Source of the DNA: Glebionis coronaria
Taxonomy: Eukaryota > Streptophyta > Magnoliopsida > Asterales > Asteraceae
Length of the DNA: 64,000 nt
Assembly: GCA_025667525.1 (NCBI GenBank)
Contig: CM046875.1
Span: forward strand, 433,888,617-433,952,616
Direction of reading: 5' to 3'
Shown: piece after piece, positions 63,200 through 64,000 of the stretch
Layout of the letters: each line of letters starts with the position of its first letter
Position numbering within the stretch: position 1 is the first letter of the stretch
Notes under the pieces: generated by a model
Seen by the model: only the letters and a program-made list of their open reading frames with translations
The model's database searches: none
Told to the model about the DNA's origin: nothing
Position numbers and translations under genes: made by a program

Positions 63200-64000
63200 A
63201 AAACCAACTCCTTTGACTTTTACATAAGTGCTTATCAGCTTATTCTGCTTATTTGGCTTGGCTTATTGAACTTTTCTTGATTGATTTTTCTTATTTAATT
63301 CATTTAGAGTCTTTTTCAACTTGAATCAAGGTCTGGGGTGGTCTAGAACTCCAAGTCGACTATTTTGTCTTTTAGTGAAATTTCACTTTGCTTATTTCTG
63401 GCTTATTGGTTTAGCTTTTTGAAAATTTCTTTTCACAGATCTCTTAGGCATCTCAAAATAAGGTTGTGTGTCAAATTAGAGCTTATGGCATTGGCTTATA
63501 GCTTAATGGGCCAAAAAGCCCATTAAGAATAAGCTGTTGTTCAATTAAGATGTGATAAGCTCACATTCAGCTTTTGGGCTTTCAGAATTTTGTGTTTAGA
63601 ATTGGATTTTAAGCCGGACTAGTGATTTTCAGCTCATTTGGTTGAGTTGGACTTTATTGGGCCAAAAAGCCCAATAAGTTGGGCTGTTTTTTATTTTAGC
63701 TCATTTGGGGCCCAATAGGGGTATTTTGGTAAATTCACTTTCATTTTATGTTTATTTAGGTTAAAATAACCTAGTTTGCAAGTTTTTAGATTTTTTTATA
63801 ATTTCTGGATTTTTTTATTGTTTTAATATTATTTTATTATTAAATTTCATTTTAAATATTTTTGCACCTTTTACATTTTTCTTAGGTCAAATACAGTAAG
63901 TTAAGATTTTTAAAACTCTTAGATATTTTCTCATCATTTTCTTAATTTTTAGAATTATTTTAATATTTTAATAGTTTTTAATCATTTAAAAATAGTTTTC

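Larger units (their letters stand above)
32237..64000 (+). mobile_element. Non-autonomous Athila-like retrotransposon F, interrupted twice
   Basis: The 5' LTR is 32237-36060, the tRNA-Asp primer site 36064, gag-protease plus novel tail 47832-51132, the polypurine tract 60481-60490, and the 3' LTR starts at 60491 and leaves the window. G (36529-47609) sits in its leader and B (51277-58371) in its 3' noncoding region. RT, RNase H and integrase are absent: protease coding runs into an unrelated tail, then into the 3' region shared with A. F must have depended on enzymes from a relative such as A or E. The two LTRs differ by roughly 4% in the first 400 bp by eye. Confidence 0.85.
60491..64000 (+). 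repeat. 3' LTR of element F, runs off the window
   Basis: It matches the 5' LTR (32237 onward). It carries a SINE-like insert at 63010-63199 that the 5' LTR lacks. Short ORFs near 62416-62852 are also found at 34320 and are not supported as genes. Confidence 0.92.

Overview
The window is plant nuclear DNA made entirely of nested LTR retrotransposons; I see no cellular protein gene, tRNA gene or rRNA. The domain types (Athila/Tat-like Ty3-gypsy Gag-Pol and Tekay/Del-type chromoviruses with a C-terminal chromodomain), initiator-Met and Asp tRNA primer sites, a hAT-type MITE and tRNA-derived SINE-like inserts indicate a eudicot. From memory, the Gag sequences, the acidic ORF before gag, and the 'IFDPGI' tail resemble predicted proteins of Asteraceae (daisy family) genomes; no search was run. 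The setting looks like TE-rich, perhaps pericentromeric, heterochromatin.

Layout. (A) 1-11100: 3' part of an Athila-like element with a nearly intact gag-pol (one 1-nt frameshift, one nonsense codon) and a 3.9-kb 3' LTR. (D) 11101-13956 plus 26804-27242: polypurine end and 3' LTR of a Tekay-like chromovirus, carrying a hAT MITE (11976-12440). (C) 13957-26798: a complete chromovirus inserted in LTR D (TSD ATGGT), with two 3163-bp LTRs, an extra ORF before gag, and a gag-pol with five in-frame stops but no frameshift. (D') 27243-30093: an LTR of the D family in the opposite orientation, carrying a 335-bp (AT)n tract. (E) 30094-32236: minus-strand Athila-like gag-PR-RT fragment. (F) 32237-64000+: a non-autonomous Athila-like element inserted in E; it has gag and protease, but RT/RNase H/integrase are replaced by a short unrelated coding tail. 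F is split twice: by G (36529-47609, Tekay-like chromovirus, TSD GTTCT, gag with three apparent spliceosomal introns) and by B (51277-58371, internally deleted Athila-like element, TSD GTGCC/ATGCC). The 3' LTR of F also carries a SINE-like insert.

The inferred order is E, then D' into E, then D (probably into D'), then C, A and the MITE into D; separately F into E, then G and B into F. Nearly every coding region is broken, so the proteins described are relics. The most interesting points are the intron-bearing gag of G, the pre-gag ORF of C with splice-acceptor-like sites before both ORFs, the RT-to-tail replacement in F, and small hairpins that keep their pairing between families beside polypurine tracts and at LTR starts.
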